Below are positions 42,163 to 52,372 of a stretch of DNA of 64,000 nucleotides, one piece after another; position 1 is the stretch's first letter, and each line of letters opens with the position of its first letter. Source of the DNA: Idiomarina tyrosinivorans (GTDB lineage: Bacteria; Pseudomonadota; Gammaproteobacteria; Enterobacterales; Alteromonadaceae); the NCBI RefSeq assembly GCF_003987475.1, contig NZ_PIQH01000002.1:124001-188000 (forward strand), given 5' to 3'. The notes under the pieces are model-generated. The model was not told the origin of the DNA. It did not search any database and worked only from the letters and a program-made list of their open reading frames with translations. The position numbers and the translations under genes were made by a program.

Positions 42163-42872
42163 CTGAATCGACGAGCCTGGAACCGCATCAACGTGCGCGC
42201 CAACCAAAACAAAAAGAACAACGTCGAGAAGCTATCCTAACGGCGGCGTTTGAGATGTTCATTGCCAACCAAAATAAATTGCCGACGGTTGCCCAAATTG
42301 CCAGTGAATGCGGTTTGGCAAAGGGCACTGCCTATTTATACTTCGAAACCAAGGAAGCGATCTTTTTAGCGTTGTACGAGCAACAGCAGACGGCCTGGTT
42401 ACAGAGCATTGAAAAGCGCCTACGCTATTCAGAGGAAGATAAGCTACAGCAGTGGCAAGAGGCGTTCCTGAGTTTTCGTGAGCAACAACCACACCTTTGG
42501 GCGTTGGCCGCACTCAGTTATTCTGCGCTTGAGCCCGCATTGAAACAGAATGAATTGCTGGCTTATCGAGCGCGTACGGCGAACCGCTTGCAACATTGTT
42601 GTCGAGAACTAGAACGGTTGTTAGGGCGCAGTGATGAGCGAGTCTATCCAACCCTGTTGAGCACGATAGCGTTTACCATTGGTCAATGGCAACAAAGCTT
42701 CCCATTAAACTCGGTGAAAAGTCTCAATCAAAATAGTGCGGTGAAACAGTTGCAGCCGGACTTCTATCAGTCTCTGGCTGCTGTTCTGCCCTTGCTGTGG
42801 CAGCCCTTGTTTGCTCGACAAGAGCAGAAAACGCCTGACGCGAAAGGCCTGTCACGATGGTTTGGTCGATAA
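42159..42872 (+). CDS. TetR-family transcriptional regulator
   Basis: The 237-residue protein has an N-terminal TetR HTH (about residues 18-70: [41 protein letters not shown]) and a helical ligand-binding domain. The GTG start overlaps the aroE stop, with ACGGAG six bases upstream. Its target and ligand are unknown; no divergent transporter gene is adjacent. The 3' end overlaps the convergent nuclease gene by 21 bases. Confidence 0.85.
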   Translation: MTESTSLEPHQRARQPKQKEQRREAILTAAFEMFIANQNKLPTVAQIASECGLAKGTAYLYFETKEAIFLALYEQQQTAWLQSIEKRLRYSEEDKLQQWQEAFLSFREQQPHLWALAALSYSALEPALKQNELLAYRARTANRLQHCCRELERLLGRSDERVYPTLLSTIAFTIGQWQQSFPLNSVKSLNQNSAVKQLQPDFYQSLAAVLPLLWQPLFARQEQKTPDAKGLSRWFGR

Positions 42873-44486
42873 AAACTGGACGTCGACCACACCACAGCGC
42901 AGTCCGTTTTCGGCTAAAAAGGCTAACCAGTGGCGTTGATTACCACGCAGACTATCTTTTGGGCCTTTAACTTCGACTAACAATGTCCCTAATTCTGGAT
43001 GCCACAACCATAAATCCGGGAAGCCGCTACGATACTGCCGAATATCGTCTAACAGCCGATTAAATATCGCCAACCAATAGTCCGGAGCAAGCCGCTTAAA
43101 CCAACTATCGAGCGCGTGGTGTTGTGCCCAGCGCCAGACCACAAATGGATTTTCGATGCCAAACTTGGTTTTCACCAAGCGTGCAATGCGATTTGCTACA
43201 GCTTGCGGATAGTGTTGGATGCTGCGCATGCGGCGGGCGATAAGTCGCTGCCGCTTGCGGATAAACGTCGGTGACAAGAGATCTCGCGGCCCACGTTGAA
43301 AAGGCTGACAAAACGCACTATCTATGTCAGCAAAAATAATGTCCCAAAAAACCAGACCAAAAACCGCCTGCGGTAGCAAATTCTCGCCGAACAGACCCTC
43401 CCAACCTTGCTGTTGATACTGCTGGAGTACCCAATACTCTAATTGCTCTGTTGCCATTCGCGGAGCCGTTATCTGCTGTATTGCACGGTATTGCTGGCGG
43501 CGCATGCGCGGCTTGCCAAAATAGTGGCCCATGCGTTGCAGTGCAAGCGTTTCGTTAGCGCTCTGCGGTTGCTCAAGGGCGGCTTGATAACGACGTTGCG
43601 CTTGTTGCTGTTGGCCGAGTTTTAACCAACAACGAATTTCGCGTTCGCGCGACGGTTCGCGTTGGCTAAATGCGTAGAGGGTGAGCGCCTGTTGGAATAG
43701 CCCTTGACGTTCTAATTGCCGCGCTACGCTATTGAGCAAACGGCTACATTTACCCACAAATTGGGGCCGCAGTGTGGTCTGCTTTAGCCATAGCAACAGC
43801 TCAGCAATCAGGCGCTGTTGTTGTGGCGGTGAAGCGTCTCGCCAACTCTGTTGCCACAGAGTTAGGGTCTCGAATTGGGTTAACGCCACCTTCGAATCAA
43901 AAATGCCACGCGGACGAATGGTGTAATTTTCGTATTGCACATGCCCTAAAGCTGTCTTCACTAATTCCGATAAGTCGCTATTACTGTGCCCGAAGAACAG
44001 CCAAAGGATGCGTTGAAACTGTTGTTGCCGGAGAGGTTGTATTGCCTTAAAGGGTGGCGTTTGATCCGCAGCAAGTTGGCTGGCCAGTTGTTTCAGTAGT
44101 TTCGGTTTGGTGGCTGAGGGCGTGATGGTTGCTGATTGTGCAAGCGCAAATTGCTTGAGTTCCTTTTGCGTCATGGCTTGTAGCCAATCGGCCAAGCTCA
44201 GCGGTGGGCGCTGAGCCCAGTTTGTTTCACAGAGCCGCTGCTGCGCTTGTGTCAGATTATCGATGTCGGCATAGTGCAGTTTATCGGAACGAAACCATGT
44301 GGGCTTGCGGCTGCTCAACCGCAACCAAAGCTTGCGTGCATCCAGCGGCAAGGCAAAGAATTCTTCGATCAGAGCGTTGTCTTCGGACGACAGTAACTCG
44401 GCATGCCAGTATTTTACCCAACCCAGGATCTGCTCGAAATTTTTCCAGTAATAGTCTGACTGCGTCGCGTCATTCAACTGCCACAT
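42852..44486 (-). CDS. FAN1-type VRR-NUC domain nuclease
   Basis: The 544-residue protein has a helical, Gln/Arg-rich TPR-like middle and a C-terminal VRR-NUC domain with the PD-(D/E)xK residues P490-D491 (RSGFPDLWLW) and E505-x-K507 (LLVEVKG), followed by QRHWLAFL. This is the organisation of bacterial FAN1 homologues, structure-specific 5' flap/interstrand-crosslink repair nucleases. The middle region contains a SAP-like segment (LKQFALAQSATITPSATKPKLLKQL, about 112-136, quoted in part) as in FAN1. The gene is convergent with the TetR gene. Confidence 0.85.
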   Translation of the reverse strand: MWQLNDATQSDYYWKNFEQILGWVKYWHAELLSSEDNALIEEFFALPLDARKLWLRLSSRKPTWFRSDKLHYADIDNLTQAQQRLCETNWAQRPPLSLADWLQAMTQKELKQFALAQSATITPSATKPKLLKQLASQLAADQTPPFKAIQPLRQQQFQRILWLFFGHSNSDLSELVKTALGHVQYENYTIRPRGIFDSKVALTQFETLTLWQQSWRDASPPQQQRLIAELLLWLKQTTLRPQFVGKCSRLLNSVARQLERQGLFQQALTLYAFSQREPSREREIRCWLKLGQQQQAQRRYQAALEQPQSANETLALQRMGHYFGKPRMRRQQYRAIQQITAPRMATEQLEYWVLQQYQQQGWEGLFGENLLPQAVFGLVFWDIIFADIDSAFCQPFQRGPRDLLSPTFIRKRQRLIARRMRSIQHYPQAVANRIARLVKTKFGIENPFVVWRWAQHHALDSWFKRLAPDYWLAIFNRLLDDIRQYRSGFPDLWLWHPELGTLLVEVKGPKDSLRGNQRHWLAFLAENGLRCGVVDVQFLSTKPS

Positions 44487-44913
44487 TGCTTACAACTCGC
44501 TTGGTTATTGGCTTATGCCTTCGCTTAAATAGAGCTACATAATTAATGAACAAATCAGTATAAAAAGATCAAAAGGATCGCTGGATCTTCGGTTCGGTTA
44601 TGGTAGTCTAATCGACCTGCTAGCGAAATTGTTCTCTTCAATTCCTGCCTAGCATGAGCCGTAAAAAAAAACGTTTCCACAGCGAAGCAAAATAATAAAA
44701 AGCGGCTTGTTGGGATGTGGTATCTCCGTGAAATCCCTTTTCAAACAAGCACTTAATGAAAATTTCACACTGCGAAAATATAAATTTTTTGCGGTGGACT
44801 TGTCGTTGTCAACAGACTTATCCACAGCCTATCCCAAAGCCCAACAGTGACCTTAGCCCCCGAAATGTGGCATGCTATAGGCATTCTAAGAAACCTAAAC
44901 TGAGCACCCGTTC
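44487..44913. other. Intergenic region between FAN1 nuclease and polA
   Basis: No gene is visible in these 427 bases. It holds an extended hairpin (GCTTGTT-GGGAT at 44705-44716 pairing with ATCCC at 44733-44737 and AACAAGC at 44744-44750) and a perfect DnaA box TTATCCACA (44818-44826) about 90 bp before polA. The polA promoter is presumably near TGCTATAGG (about 44872). Confidence 0.4.
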
Positions 44914-47670
44914 ATGGCAGCAGATATTCCACAAAATCCGTTCATTCTGGTTGATGGCTCATCGTATTTATTCCGTGCATTTCACGCGCCGCCACATTTA
45001 ACCAATTCAGCCGGAGAACCCACTGGCGCTATTTACGGTGTGGTAAATATGTTGCGCTCACTGTTGAAGCGTTATCAGCCCAGCCACATGGCAGTGGTAT
45101 TCGATGCAAAAGGGCCAACTTTCCGCAACGATATCTATTCGGAGTACAAAGCGCACCGACCGCCGATGCCAGATGATTTGCGGGTACAGATAGAGCCGCT
45201 ACATAACATCATTAAAGCCATGGGTTTACCGTTGATTTCGATTGAGGGTGTGGAAGCCGATGATGTCATCGGCACCTTGGCCAAGAAAGCCGGTGAAAAA
45301 GGCCGCTTCACGCTTATCAGTACGGGTGATAAGGACATGGCACAACTGGTTAATGAGCACGTGGTGTTGATTAACACCATGACCGATACCGTGCTAGATC
45401 GCGCTGGGGTAAAAGACAAGTTTGGCGTTAACCCGGAACAAATCATTGATTACTTAGCGTTGATGGGGGATAGCTCAGATAATATTCCAGGCTTGCCCAA
45501 AGTCGGAGAAAAAACGGCAGTGGCCATGCTGCAAGGTATCCCTAGCATTGATGAGCTGTATCAGGATCTTGATGCGGTTAAAGCGCTCGACTTTCGGGGG
45601 GCTAAGAAAATGCCTGAGAAACTCGAAGAATTTCGCGAGCAACTGCTGATGTCCCGGACCCTGGCGACCATTAAATGCGACGTCGAATTATCCTGCGAGC
45701 CCGAGGGCCTAACCATTAGCGAAGCCAACCACGACGAATTGGTGAACCTTTACGGTAAGTGCGAGTTCCGACGCTGGTTAGGCGAGTTACTGGAGCAAGG
45801 GGCGGCGACCGATCAAGCGCTTGGTGAGGAACCTCCAGCAGAACAGCCAGCAATCAGCCGTGATGGCTATAGAACGCTGTTAACAGAAAGTGATGTTAAA
45901 GCCTTTTTAGAAAACTTGGACAGTAATCAGCCGCTCGCATTTGATACCGAAACCACCAGTCTGAACTACATGGAGGCCGAATTGGTCGGGGTATCGTTAG
46001 CGCAAAAAGCCGGCGAGGCAGTGTATATACCAGTGGCTCATGACTACCCTGGGGTACCAGAGCAAGTGTCACGTGAACGCTTGTTGGCGTTATTGGAGCC
46101 ATTGCTCACCGATCCGAACTGGAAGAAGGTTGGGCAAAACCTGAAGTACGACGCCCATATCCTGCGCCGTTACGACATCCGCTTAGTTGGTATCTATAAC
46201 GACACCATGTTGGCGTCTTATGTATTTAATAGCGTCGGCTCGCGCCATGATATGGATACTCTAAGCTTGCAGTACTTGAACCATAAGACGATCAGTTATG
46301 AGCAAGTAGCGGGCAAAGGGGCTAAGCAGTTACGCTTTGACCATATCGCGCTGGAAGAGGCTGCACCTTACGCTGCCGAAGACGCCGATATTACGCTGAG
46401 ATTGCATCAAACATTGTGGCAAAAGGTTGGGGAGAGCGAAGAGTTAAAATCGGTACTCACCGACATTGAGTTGCCGCTGATTCCGGTGCTTTGCGACATG
46501 GAGCAGCGCGGGGTTCGCGTTGATGTGCAACAGCTTAAACAGCAAAGCCACGAGTTGGGCGAAAAGCTGCAGCAGCTAGAGCAAAAGGCTTATGAGATAG
46601 CGGGCAAAGAATTTAACCTAGGCTCACCCAAGCAATTACAAGAAATCTTGTTCGAACAGTTACAATTGCCGGTCATTAAAAAGACCCCGAAAGGTGCACC
46701 TTCAACAGCGGAAGAGGTGCTGCAGGAGCTGGCTCACGACTATCCGTTACCGGACATTATTTTACAGCACCGCAGTATGTCTAAGCTGAAGTCGACCTAT
46801 ACCGATAAGTTACCGAAAATGGTTAACCCGCGAACCAACCGCATTCATACTTCTTATCATCAAGCGGTGGCAGCCACTGGGCGGCTATCATCGAGTGAGC
46901 CGAACCTACAAAATATTCCGATTCGCACTGAAGAAGGGCGCCGTGTGCGCAAAGCTTTTGTGCCGGAACAAGGGAATCGGATATTGGCTATCGACTATAG
47001 CCAAATTGAATTACGCATAATGGCGCATCTGTCGCAAGATAAAGCATTACTCGAAGCCTTTGCGACCGGACAGGATATTCACCGAGCGACCGCTGCCGAG
47101 GTGTTTTCGGTCGCTCCGGAGGATGTCACCGACAACCAACGACGTAGCGCTAAAGCCGTAAACTTCGGTTTGATTTATGGCATGTCAGCATTTGGTTTAG
47201 CACGGCAGTTAGATATTCCTCGCCACGAAGCGCAGCACTACATGGATAAATATTTTGAGCGTTTCCCAGGCGTATTAACGTATATGGAGCAAACGCGGGA
47301 GACGGCTCGCCAGCAGGGCTACGTGAAAACGTTGTTTGGGCGCCGCCTGCAATTACCTGATATCAAGGCCAGTAACGGCGCACGCCGTAAAGCGGCAGAG
47401 CGCGCTGCAATCAACGCACCGATGCAAGGTACGGCGGCTGATATTATCAAACGTGCGATGTTGGCTGTTGCTGATTGGATTACGCAGCGCGGTAATGACG
47501 ACATACAAATGTTGATGCAAGTGCACGATGAATTGGTATTCGAGGTAGCAGAAACCGTCGACCAGAGCGTCATTGATGAGTTGGTTGATGTTATGGAGCA
47601 GGCGGCAAAATTAGATGTGCCATTGATCGCTGAAGCGGGAATTGGCGGAAGCTGGGAAGAAGCGCATTAA
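44914..47670 (+). CDS. polA: DNA polymerase I
   Basis: The 918-residue protein has all three activities: 5'-3' flap nuclease (about 1-295, with [22 protein letters not shown] and [11 protein letters not shown]), 3'-5' proofreading exonuclease (FDTETTSLN at about 344) and a family A polymerase domain with motif [11 protein letters not shown], motif [15 protein letters not shown] and motif [11 protein letters not shown] (about 868). It replaces Okazaki primers and fills repair gaps. Confidence 0.98.
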   Translation: MAADIPQNPFILVDGSSYLFRAFHAPPHLTNSAGEPTGAIYGVVNMLRSLLKRYQPSHMAVVFDAKGPTFRNDIYSEYKAHRPPMPDDLRVQIEPLHNIIKAMGLPLISIEGVEADDVIGTLAKKAGEKGRFTLISTGDKDMAQLVNEHVVLINTMTDTVLDRAGVKDKFGVNPEQIIDYLALMGDSSDNIPGLPKVGEKTAVAMLQGIPSIDELYQDLDAVKALDFRGAKKMPEKLEEFREQLLMSRTLATIKCDVELSCEPEGLTISEANHDELVNLYGKCEFRRWLGELLEQGAATDQALGEEPPAEQPAISRDGYRTLLTESDVKAFLENLDSNQPLAFDTETTSLNYMEAELVGVSLAQKAGEAVYIPVAHDYPGVPEQVSRERLLALLEPLLTDPNWKKVGQNLKYDAHILRRYDIRLVGIYNDTMLASYVFNSVGSRHDMDTLSLQYLNHKTISYEQVAGKGAKQLRFDHIALEEAAPYAAEDADITLRLHQTLWQKVGESEELKSVLTDIELPLIPVLCDMEQRGVRVDVQQLKQQSHELGEKLQQLEQKAYEIAGKEFNLGSPKQLQEILFEQLQLPVIKKTPKGAPSTAEEVLQELAHDYPLPDIILQHRSMSKLKSTYTDKLPKMVNPRTNRIHTSYHQAVAATGRLSSSEPNLQNIPIRTEEGRRVRKAFVPEQGNRILAIDYSQIELRIMAHLSQDKALLEAFATGQDIHRATAAEVFSVAPEDVTDNQRRSAKAVNFGLIYGMSAFGLARQLDIPRHEAQHYMDKYFERFPGVLTYMEQTRETARQQGYVKTLFGRRLQLPDIKASNGARRKAAERAAINAPMQGTAADIIKRAMLAVADWITQRGNDDIQMLMQVHDELVFEVAETVDQSVIDELVDVMEQAAKLDVPLIAEAGIGGSWEEAH

Positions 47671-47697
47671 AAAACTGGCGAAAAAATCGCCAGCCGA

Positions 47698-47806
47698 GGA
47701 ACTTTTCAGTTAACAGGGAGTCTTTATTACTGAGAGCGTTGCTCTCAAAGAACATTGTTCTCCCTGGATGTTTTCGCCCGGCACTTTACGCCGGGCTTTT
47801 TCTTTT
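47698..47806 (+). ncRNA. Putative structured small RNA downstream of polA
   Basis: Between polA and the convergent exporter gene lies a structured segment: outer stem CAGGGAG/CTCCCTG (47714-47720/47760-47766) enclosing GAGAGC-GTT-GCTCTC (47732-47746) and GAAC-ATT-GTTC (47750-47760), then a rho-independent terminator (47776-47806). An earlier hairpin CTGGCG/CGCCAG (47675-47693) directly follows polA. The locus is where enterobacteria and vibrios carry Spot 42 (spf), but the sequence does not look like Spot 42. It may simply be a structured polA 3' end. Confidence 0.35.
47776..47806 (+). terminator. Rho-independent terminator
   Basis: GCCCGGC (47776-47782) pairs with GCCGGGC (47790-47796), followed by TTTTTCTTTT. 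It overlaps the stop codon of the minus-strand exporter gene. Confidence 0.85.
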
Positions 47807-48724
47807 CTGGTTGTCACGCTCTGGCATTCCGGCAAGACCACTACGCCCACTGCGGTTAGCGACCCAAACGCCAAACAGGATGGCCACCATGCCAACAGCG
47901 TGTTGCAGCCAAAATGCTTCACCATCTAATACGCCCAAAATCACCGCAACCACTGGAATTAAATAAGTCACCGAGCTGGTAAATACGGTATTGGTGAGTT
48001 TGACCACATAATTAAAGATGATCAGTGCCGCCGCCGTTCCGACAACCCCAAGGATGAGTATGCAACTCAGTGAAAACAAACCGTTAGTTTGTTGGGCATG
48101 GTCGATAACGTGGGTTCCTAAGAACAAGTAAACGGTTGCCGGAATGGCAGCCATGACTAACGACACCCCGGTGATTGTGAGTGGACCTAGGTCGGTAATT
48201 TTATGCTTAATGAGATTAAGGTTTAGACCGTAGCAAATGGTTGCGCCAAGCACTAACAACGCATAACTGTTGAATTGCAAGTCACCCGATGCTGTTGCTG
48301 TGACCAATAAGATGGTACCAACTAAGCCTAATAACACACCTATCACTTGTGCTCTTGCCGTGCGTTGGTGAAAGAAGCTCACCCCTAATATGAGTGTGGT
48401 GATTGGGGTTAACGCATTCAAAACGCCAGTGATGCCGCTTTGCAGTTGGGTTTGGGCAATCGCAAATAAAAATGCCGGAATAAAGCTTCCAACCAATCCA
48501 ACACAGGCTAACTTCAACCAGTGCTTTTTGCTCAATTTTGCCACGCGGCTCAGCGCAAAAGGCAGCAGCACCCAACCGGCAGCCGAAATCCGAATGGCAC
48601 CAACTTCTGTAGCGGTAAACGCCATCAGACCTTTTTTTATAAGTAAGAAAGAGCTCCCCCAGATAAGCGCTAACAGCGCCAGAAGCAACCAGGCACGTAG
48701 CGGTGGTTTAGCCGCTTCAGTCAT
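47786..48724 (-). CDS. DMT-superfamily (EamA) transporter
   Basis: From ATG 48724 the protein has 312 residues and ten hydrophobic segments in two EamA repeats ([20 protein letters not shown] near residue 12 and [20 protein letters not shown] near residue 227). Such proteins export metabolites, amino acids or drugs; substrate unknown. Its start overlaps the engB stop by eight bases, so it is probably translated from the engB message. It interrupts the usual polA-engB neighbourhood. Confidence 0.85.
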   Translation of the reverse strand: MTEAAKPPLRAWLLLALLALIWGSSFLLIKKGLMAFTATEVGAIRISAAGWVLLPFALSRVAKLSKKHWLKLACVGLVGSFIPAFLFAIAQTQLQSGITGVLNALTPITTLILGVSFFHQRTARAQVIGVLLGLVGTILLVTATASGDLQFNSYALLVLGATICYGLNLNLIKHKITDLGPLTITGVSLVMAAIPATVYLFLGTHVIDHAQQTNGLFSLSCILILGVVGTAAALIIFNYVVKLTNTVFTSSVTYLIPVVAVILGVLDGEAFWLQHAVGMVAILFGVWVANRSGRSGLAGMPERDNQKRKSPA

Positions 48725-49334
48725 TCTCACCCCCAGCAAACCAGCGATTCAGCACACGTTCGGTCTCGCTTACGCCGAATTTTTTCAGTGATGAAAAGGC
48801 TTCGACGGTAACATCGCCCTGAAACGCCAATGCGGCCTCTCGTGCTTGCAATAGCGTACTTTTGCGTTGCCCAGGTTTTAACTTGTCAGCTTTAGTGAGC
48901 AGCACCAGCACCGGAATTTCTGAGGCAACCGCCCAGTAAATCAGTTCCTGATCGGTTTCACGAAACGGATGGCGAATGTCCATCATCACCACCAATCCTT
49001 GCAAGGAATCCCGTTGCTGTAAGTATTCGCTAAGCGATTGTTGCCACTTTTCCTTGACCGCCATCGGTACTTTGGCAAAGCCGTAACCGGGCAAATCGAT
49101 CAAACGCTTATCTGGGGCAACTTCAAACACGTTAATTAGCTGAGTACGGCCGGGCGTCTTTGACGTTCGCGCCAAGTTCTTTTGTCGGGTTAGGGTATTC
49201 AGCGCGCTCGACTTTCCGGCATTAGAGCGGCCTGCGAAAGCAATCTCGATTCCCTCATCAGGGGGGAGTTTCCCAATATTGGGGGCGCTAGTGATAAAAT
49301 GCGTGTTCTGAAAAGCCAGCTCAACAGTCGCCAC
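48717..49334 (-). CDS. engB: Ribosome biogenesis GTPase EngB (YihA/YsxC)
   Basis: From GTG 49334 (seven bases after GAGAGG) the protein has 205 residues. G motifs are clear: [12 protein letters not shown] (G1, about 36), TPGRTQLIN (G2), DLPGYGFA (G3), TKADKL (G4) and FSSLKKFGV (G5). It assists large-subunit assembly. A frame open 25 codons further upstream would start without a ribosome site, so I reject that longer form. Located upstream of cytochrome c4, divergently, as in other Alteromonadales. Confidence 0.95.
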   Translation of the reverse strand: MATVELAFQNTHFITSAPNIGKLPPDEGIEIAFAGRSNAGKSSALNTLTRQKNLARTSKTPGRTQLINVFEVAPDKRLIDLPGYGFAKVPMAVKEKWQQSLSEYLQQRDSLQGLVVMMDIRHPFRETDQELIYWAVASEIPVLVLLTKADKLKPGQRKSTLLQAREAALAFQGDVTVEAFSSLKKFGVSETERVLNRWFAGGEND

Positions 49335-49519
49335 TACGTTTCCTCTCTCTAGCGAATTGGCCACTATTATGACCGATCTGCGCGCCCCAGCCAATTCGAT
49401 TCCACGCATTGATCACGGATTAGTCGTTTAATCCTTACAAGTTTTGTGTAAAATAGCGAAGGCTAATGCGATTCGTGACTCAGTGCCGACCGGTACGACG
49501 TTTGATAAGAGACTTAATC

Positions 49520-50152
49520 ATGAAAAAACTCGCAATTATTTTAGGATTGTTTGGTGGTATTTGTTTTACAGCAGCAGCACAAGCTCAACAGGGCGACGTT
49601 GATGCTGGGCAAAAGAAAGCGCAAGTCTGCGCTGCTTGCCATGGTGCAGATGGTAACTCTGCATCAGATATGTATCCAAAGTTAGCAGGACAGCATCCGA
49701 AGTATCTTGCAAAACAACTTCGGGAATTCCGTTTGGCATCGCAAACAGGCGGTGAAAAAGGTCGTAATAACCCTATCATGATGGGACAAGCGGCAAATTT
49801 ATCGGACCAAGATATTCTTGATTTGGCAGCGTACTTTGCCTCTAAAGAGATGAAGCCTGGTGCAACGCCAAAAGACATGATCGAGAAAGCAGCGGATTTA
49901 TACCGGCGTGGTAAACCAGAAGAAGGTATGCCGTCGTGCGCAGGTTGTCATGGTCCTCGCGGCAACGGTATGGGCTTAGCAGCGTTTCCTGACATTTCTG
50001 GTCAGCATGTGGCTTACTTGAAGTCACAGTTAGAAATGTTCCGTAGCGGCAAGCGTAACAATGACCCGAACGGTATGATGCGTGGCGTTGCGTCAAATCT
50101 TACTGACGAAGACATCAAATTACTGACTAACTACTTAAACGGCTTACACTAA
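49520..50152 (+). CDS. Dihaem cytochrome c4
   Basis: From ATG 49520 the protein is 210 residues with a signal peptide (MKKLAIILGLFGGICFTAAA, cleavage after AQA) and two haem-binding motifs, CAACH (about residue 36) and CAGCH (about 139), each with a distal Met region (MMGQAANLS and MMRGVASNLT). Cytochrome c4 carries electrons to terminal oxidases in the periplasm. The ribosome site AAGAGA precedes the ATG. A terminator follows at 50189. Confidence 0.95.
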   Translation: MKKLAIILGLFGGICFTAAAQAQQGDVDAGQKKAQVCAACHGADGNSASDMYPKLAGQHPKYLAKQLREFRLASQTGGEKGRNNPIMMGQAANLSDQDILDLAAYFASKEMKPGATPKDMIEKAADLYRRGKPEEGMPSCAGCHGPRGNGMGLAAFPDISGQHVAYLKSQLEMFRSGKRNNDPNGMMRGVASNLTDEDIKLLTNYLNGLH

Positions 50153-50188
50153 GCCGCGCTAGAAGGTTCAGATAACGACGCATAAAGA

Positions 50189-50212
50189 GGCGGCGACTAC
50201 GCTGCCTTTTTT
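50189..50212 (+). terminator. Terminator of cytochrome c4 gene
   Basis: GGCGGCG (50189-50195) pairs with CGCTGCC (50200-50206) with one G-U, followed by six T. It separates the cytochrome transcript from the non-coding region downstream. Confidence 0.8.
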
Positions 50213-50334
50213 ATGCATTTGTTATGGTTGTGATCTAAAACGGATATATCTTTACCATAATTAAACATTTAGGAATAAGAAACGGCCTTTTTAGATCAAT
50301 ATATTTGTTGAATTAATATTTGGTTACAGTAGTC

Positions 50335-50690
50335 TTAATACCGCTGGAGCCAACGCCCATCATCGGTTTGATGAAATAGCGGACAGTCAGAATTGGATTA
50401 ATTCAGTGACCGTTGGCTTCGAAAAAAATAAAAAGAATGTCTTTAGGCATCGAAAATCGACACAGAAAAATAACAACACGTCGAGCTAACTGGCAGCAGG
50501 AAGTCTGTCAATGTCCAGGGAGTTAAATCACAGCATGTGCTGAGACACTGGCTCCTTCTTATTTAAATAAAAACAATAAAAAACGCGATCAAGGAAGATG
50601 ATCGAAAAATACGGAAGAAGCGACAACCTTTCTCGGAAGTGCGCAGCACCATGAGATAAATTAGGCGATGTTTTTACATCGCCTTTTTAT
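50335..50690 (+). ncRNA. Putative CsrB/RsmZ-type regulatory RNA
   Basis: The 561-base gap 50153-50713 has two terminators: one ending the cytochrome gene and another, much stronger, at 50663-50690 with no gene before it. The segment between contains hairpins displaying GGA in the loop: GAATT-GGATT-AATTC (50390-50404), GGCAG-CAGGAAGT-CTGTC (50492-50509) and CGATCA-AGGAAGA-TGATCG (50586-50604), plus further GGA triplets near 50346, 50381, 50519, 50613 and 50635. GGA loops are the binding sites of CsrA, so an RNA sponge is plausible. Eight GGA in about 300 bases is only a modest excess; the 5' end is not located. Confidence 0.45.
50663..50690 (+). terminator. Strong orphan rho-independent terminator
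   Basis: AGGCGATGT (50663-50671) pairs perfectly with ACATCGCCT (50676-50684) around TTTT, followed by TTTTATTTT. No gene precedes it within 500 bases, supporting a non-coding transcript upstream. Confidence 0.9.
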
Positions 50691-50713
50691 TTTGTCTTTT
50701 AGCGATTTTACTG

Positions 50714-51403
50714 ATGCCAGCCCCATCTATGTGTTCTCAAACTCTGCCGCTCGTTTGCCCCTTGTGTGCGTCGCAACATACTCACTTTTATCACCAAGAT
50801 AAAAGACGCCGCTATTGGCATTGCTTAAACTGCGAACTGGTTTTTGTCGAACCAGAATACCTGCTTTCCCGTGCCCAAGAGCGCGAAATTTACGAGCTGC
50901 ACGAAAATGATCCAAGCGATGAGGGCTATCGCCGGTTTTTGCAACGCGCAGTCACGCCGCTGGCTAAGCATCTTACTGCGGTGCATAACAGCGCACTCGA
51001 TTACGGTTGTGGCCCAGCACCAACCTTAGCGATATTGTTAGCAGAACTCGGTTTAACGGTGGATAACTATGACCCATTGTTCGCGCCAAACCGTCCCGCA
51101 TTGCAACGCCAATATGATGTTGTAACCTGTACCGAAGTGGTAGAACACTTTCATACGCCGCAACGAGACTGGCAGCAGTTAACCCAGCGTTTGCAGCCGG
51201 GCGGCCTATTAGTGGTAATGACTAAGCGCGTACTGGACGCGGAAGCCTTCAGTCGCTGGCACTATAAAAATGACCCTACACACGTTTGCTTTTACCATGA
51301 CAATACATTCGCCTATTTGGCTGAGAGTTTGGGCTGGTCGATGGAACTGGCCGATAAGGACGTTGTGATAATGAAACGGCCGTTGCATGACAGTGGTAAG
51401 TGA
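50714..51403 (+). CDS. Class I SAM-dependent methyltransferase with zinc ribbon
   Basis: The 229-residue protein has an N-terminal C-x2-C...C-x2-C zinc ribbon (CPLCASQHTHFYH to CLNCELVF, about residues 15-42) and a Methyltransf_23-type domain with SAM motif I ALDYGCGPAPTLAIL (about 94), DVVTCTEVVEHFHTP and GGLLVVMTKR. The substrate is unknown. A second possible start is the ATG five codons on. It follows the orphan terminator by 24 bases, so its promoter must overlap that region. Confidence 0.82.
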   Translation: MPAPSMCSQTLPLVCPLCASQHTHFYHQDKRRRYWHCLNCELVFVEPEYLLSRAQEREIYELHENDPSDEGYRRFLQRAVTPLAKHLTAVHNSALDYGCGPAPTLAILLAELGLTVDNYDPLFAPNRPALQRQYDVVTCTEVVEHFHTPQRDWQQLTQRLQPGGLLVVMTKRVLDAEAFSRWHYKNDPTHVCFYHDNTFAYLAESLGWSMELADKDVVIMKRPLHDSGK

Positions 51404-51461
51404 CGAAGCTTTGTCTGATCAGTTACAATAGGCGAAGAACTCACGATTAAGGGGTCAGCCA

Positions 51462-51902
51462 ATGACTCGCAAAAAGAAAACCCGTAAAACCGGTCCTCTG
51501 GCGCCCAGCAAAGCGCCTAAATCACCCCGCGACCTGAAACTTGATGGAAAGAAAAAAGGCAAAGGTAAACCCTCTGGTGCAAGGCAGACGCCGAAGCCGT
51601 CGGTCAAGCGTGCGGAAAACGTCGCGGCAAATAAGCCTGACGCGCGCCTTGGAAGTAAAAAGCCAATTCCGCTAGAGCCAATGTCAACGGCAGCTAAAGA
51701 CACTGAAGCGTTGTCGCCTCAACAGCAGTTGCAACAACTGGAAAACGATCCACGTTTACAGCAACTGATGGAAAAAGATGAGCGAGGAGAGATCCTCACA
51801 GCCGAGGAACAACGTTATGTTGATGAACAATCAACGCGTTATGAGCAGTTAGCAGCGCAGTTGGGAATCGAGCTGGACGACGACTGGGACGACGAGGAGT
51901 AG
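51462..51902 (+). CDS. yihI: Der GTPase-activating protein YihI
   Basis: The 146-residue protein has a very basic, disordered N-terminal half (MTRKKKTRKTGPLAP, KLDGKKKGKGKPSGARQTP) and an acidic C-terminal half (LENDPRLQQLMEKDERGE, ELDDDWDDEE), the known YihI layout. It stimulates GTP hydrolysis by Der in 50S assembly. It lies near engB, another ribosome-assembly GTPase. The next gene starts two bases after its stop. Confidence 0.9.
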   Translation: MTRKKKTRKTGPLAPSKAPKSPRDLKLDGKKKGKGKPSGARQTPKPSVKRAENVAANKPDARLGSKKPIPLEPMSTAAKDTEALSPQQQLQQLENDPRLQQLMEKDERGEILTAEEQRYVDEQSTRYEQLAAQLGIELDDDWDDEE

Positions 51903-51904
51903 TA

Positions 51905-52363
51905 ATGTCTATGCAAGTCGGATTGTGGGTTGCGGCAATCATTGGGGTAGCGATTATTGCTTGGTTAGCCTTTTATGCTGGCAGCTTGCTGGCGCGTTTG
52001 AAGCGCCAAAACCAGCGCCGCGATGAGGCCATTTCGCAGCGCATTGAACGCATTAATGAGAGTATCGTGACCATTGCCAAAGCAATGGAGCAAGAGCAGT
52101 GTCCGCTGTCTGAAGGGTGTTTACGGATCGTGGTTTTACTTGACCATCGGCCGGATTCTCAGCAGCGTGATTTTGCTGAGGACTTCCCAGCAATGCACGA
52201 CATGTACGAGCGGATTAAGCATATGCCAACCCATGAAGCGCGCAAGCAATTCCCGAAAAAGGAAATCCGCAAATTGGATAATGAGCGAGAAGGCTATGAA
52301 GTTGAGATGAAGGACATCATCTTGGCCGACATACGCAAATTGCTTAGCGATTATCCGCTATAA
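51905..52363 (+). CDS. DUF2489 membrane-anchored protein
   Basis: The 152-residue protein has one N-terminal transmembrane helix (VGLWVAAIIGVAIIAWLAFY, residues 5-24) and a soluble domain with CPLSEGCLRIVVLLD and DFPAMHDMYERIKHMPTHEAR, the DUF2489 pattern. Function unknown. Pairing with yihI is conserved in Alteromonadales and vibrios. Confidence 0.88.
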   Translation: MSMQVGLWVAAIIGVAIIAWLAFYAGSLLARLKRQNQRRDEAISQRIERINESIVTIAKAMEQEQCPLSEGCLRIVVLLDHRPDSQQRDFAEDFPAMHDMYERIKHMPTHEARKQFPKKEIRKLDNEREGYEVEMKDIILADIRKLLSDYPL

Positions 52364-52372
52364 GGAACCAGC

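Noticed and set aside
47698-47806. Spot 42 (spf) RNA
   Set aside because: Locus fits, but the conserved 5' part of Spot 42 is not present.
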